Source: JBECKR01 sp040235415
Lineage (GTDB): Bacteria; Acidobacteriota; Polarisedimenticolia; Polarisedimenticolales; Polarisedimenticolaceae
Assembly: GCA_040235415.1 (NCBI GenBank)
Contig: JBECKR010000048.1
Coordinates: forward strand, 1 to 6,391
Direction of reading: 5' to 3'
Length of the DNA stretch: 6,391 nt
Shown here: positions 5,299 to 6,391 of the stretch, piece after piece
Numbering within the stretch: position 1 is the first letter of the stretch
How the letters are laid out: each line of letters begins with the position of its first letter
Translations under genes and position numbers: made by a program
Notes under the pieces: model-generated
What the model was told of the DNA's origin: nothing
The model's database searches: none
What the model saw: only the letters and a program-made list of their open reading frames with translations

Positions 5299-6391
5299 AT
5301 GAAGACGCTGAAAAGCTACGTCGGCGGCCGCTGGCACGAGGCTGCCGGCGGATTCCAGGAGCTCGTCGACCCGACGACCGAGCAGCCGGTCGCGCGCGCG
5401 TCGAGCGCCGGGATCGACTTCGGCGCGGCGCTGGCCCACGCCCGCGACGCCGGGGGAAGCACGCTCCGCGCCATGAGCTTCGCCGAGCGCGCCGCGACGC
5501 TCAAGGCGATGTCGAAGGCGCTGTACGAGCGGCGCGACGAGCTCCTCGAGCTGTCGGTGCGCTCGACCGGGACGACCCGTCGCGACGCGAAGTTCGACAT
5601 CGACGGAGCGACCGGGACGCTCGCGTACTACGCCGGAGTCGGCCGCGAGCTCGGCGAGCGGCGCGTGCTCGATGACGGCGAGGGCGTGCAGCTCGGCCGC
5701 ACCCCGCGGTTCTGGGGCCGGCACGTCCGGGTCCCCAGGCGGGGGGTCGCGGTCTGCGTCAACGCGTTCAATTTCCCGGCCTGGGGCTGGGCCGAGAAGG
5801 CCTCGGCGGCGCTCCTCGCAGGCGTGCCGGTCGTCGTCAAGCCGGCGACCTCGACCGCGCTCCTGACCGCCCGCACGATCGAGATCGTCGTCGAGGCGGG
5901 AACCGTCCCGGAAGGAGCGATCTCGCTCGTGTGCGGCGCGACCGGGGATCTCTTGGAGCGGCTCGGACCGCAGGACGTCCTGGCGTTCACCGGCTCGGCC
6001 GACACCGCGCGCCGGCTCCGCGGGCTCGCGAACCTGCTCGCGTCCTCGACCGCCGTCAACATCGAGGCCGACAGCCTGAACGCCGCCGTGCTCGGCGCCG
6101 ACGTCGAACCCGGCTCGGAGACCTGGGAGCTGTTCCTGCGCGACGTCGAGCGCGAGGTGACCCAGAAGACCGGCCAAAAGTGCACGGCGGTGCGGCGCAT
6201 CTTCGTGCCGCGCGAGCGCGCCGCGACCGTCGAGGAGGCGCTCGCGGGGCGGCTCGCCGCGGTCGTGACCGGAAACCCCCTCGAGGACGCGGTGACCATG
6301 GGCCCGCTCGCGACCGCGAGCCAGCTCGCCGAAGCGGTCGCGGGCGTCGCGCGCCTCGCCGAGACCGCGACGCTCGTGCACGGCACCGGCA
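5299..6391 (+). CDS. BoxD/PaaZ-type aldehyde dehydrogenase, C-terminus cut by window edge
   Basis: The ATG at 5299 follows GGGGAG (5284-5289) by 9 bases, and the frame is open to the right edge (364 residues; relatives of the single-domain type are about 510-530). The catalytic set is present: N155 (NAFNFPAWGWAEK), K181 (VVVKPAT), FTGSADTA (230-237), E256 (NIEADSLN) and nucleophile C295 (TGQKCTAVRR). The NAFNFP, EADSLN and GQKCTAVRR signatures place it with PaaZ and with BoxD, the 3,4-dehydroadipyl-CoA semialdehyde dehydrogenase of aerobic benzoyl-CoA degradation. GSADTA and the RVLDDGEG segment (122-129) favour the BoxD side. It would oxidise a CoA-linked semialdehyde with NAD(P)+ in the cytoplasm. 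PaaZ has an extra C-terminal hydratase domain, which lies beyond this window, so the two cannot be separated here. No other box or paa gene is visible. Confidence 0.88.
   Translation, partial: MKTLKSYVGGRWHEAAGGFQELVDPTTEQPVARASSAGIDFGAALAHARDAGGSTLRAMSFAERAATLKAMSKALYERRDELLELSVRSTGTTRRDAKFDIDGATGTLAYYAGVGRELGERRVLDDGEGVQLGRTPRFWGRHVRVPRRGVAVCVNAFNFPAWGWAEKASAALLAGVPVVVKPATSTALLTARTIEIVVEAGTVPEGAISLVCGATGDLLERLGPQDVLAFTGSADTARRLRGLANLLASSTAVNIEADSLNAAVLGADVEPGSETWELFLRDVEREVTQKTGQKCTAVRRIFVPRERAATVEEALAGRLAAVVTGNPLEDAVTMGPLATASQLAEAVAGVARLAETATLVHGTG

Noticed and set aside
5008..6381. A 457-codon open frame on the minus strand opposite the aldehyde dehydrogenase and the sigma factor start
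   Set aside because: It is antisense to a clear aldehyde dehydrogenase and rich in Arg, Ala and Gly with no recognisable domain. Long antisense frames are expected in GC-rich coding DNA.

Overview
The window is very GC-rich (about 70% by eye), has strong G/C bias at third codon positions, and is tightly packed with genes. Its gene families are typical of a high-GC Gram-negative-type bacterium such as Myxococcota, Acidobacteriota or a related deltaproteobacterial lineage. The phylum is a guess from gene style, not from a marker gene. No rRNA, tRNA, CRISPR array, insertion sequence or prophage gene was seen.

Layout, left to right. (1) Bases 1-1265, minus strand: the N-terminal 421 residues of a protein with four S1 RNA-binding domains, cut by the left edge. 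(2) Bases 1394-2371, plus strand: a complete PIG3-type NAD(P)H quinone oxidoreductase, divergent from the S1 gene. (3) Bases 2368-3015, minus strand: a regulator with a cysteine-rich PAS domain and a LuxR-type helix-turn-helix; its stop codon interlocks with that of the oxidoreductase. (4) Bases 3145-3648, plus strand: an Rrf2/IscR-like regulator with a three-cysteine cluster, divergent from the PAS-LuxR gene. (5) Bases 5215-3634, minus strand: a probable operon of ECF sigma factor, zinc-finger (RsrA-like ZAS) anti-sigma factor, DUF2892 small membrane protein and DUF302 protein. Sigma/anti-sigma and DUF2892/DUF302 are each joined by ATGA start-stop overlaps, and the DUF302 gene ends inside the end of the Rrf2 gene. 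(6) Bases 5299-6391, plus strand: the N-terminal 364 residues of a BoxD/PaaZ-type aldehyde dehydrogenase, cut by the right edge.

How it may work together. The centre (about 2.4-5.2 kb) is a concentration of cysteine-based regulators: a 4-Cys PAS-LuxR protein, a 3-Cys Rrf2 protein and a CHCC zinc anti-sigma factor whose ligand pattern resembles the disulfide-stress sensor RsrA. They sit beside DUF2892 and DUF302 proteins that also carry conserved-looking cysteines. The upstream regions of the sigma operon and of the Rrf2 gene share an ECF-like promoter pattern (GGGGAAT, then about 17-18 bases, then CATTGGA or CGTTGGA). This suggests, as inference, that the sigma factor drives both its own operon and the Rrf2 gene, forming a local redox or sulfur-stress circuit. 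The flanking S1, oxidoreductase and aldehyde dehydrogenase genes may be unrelated metabolic or housekeeping neighbours.
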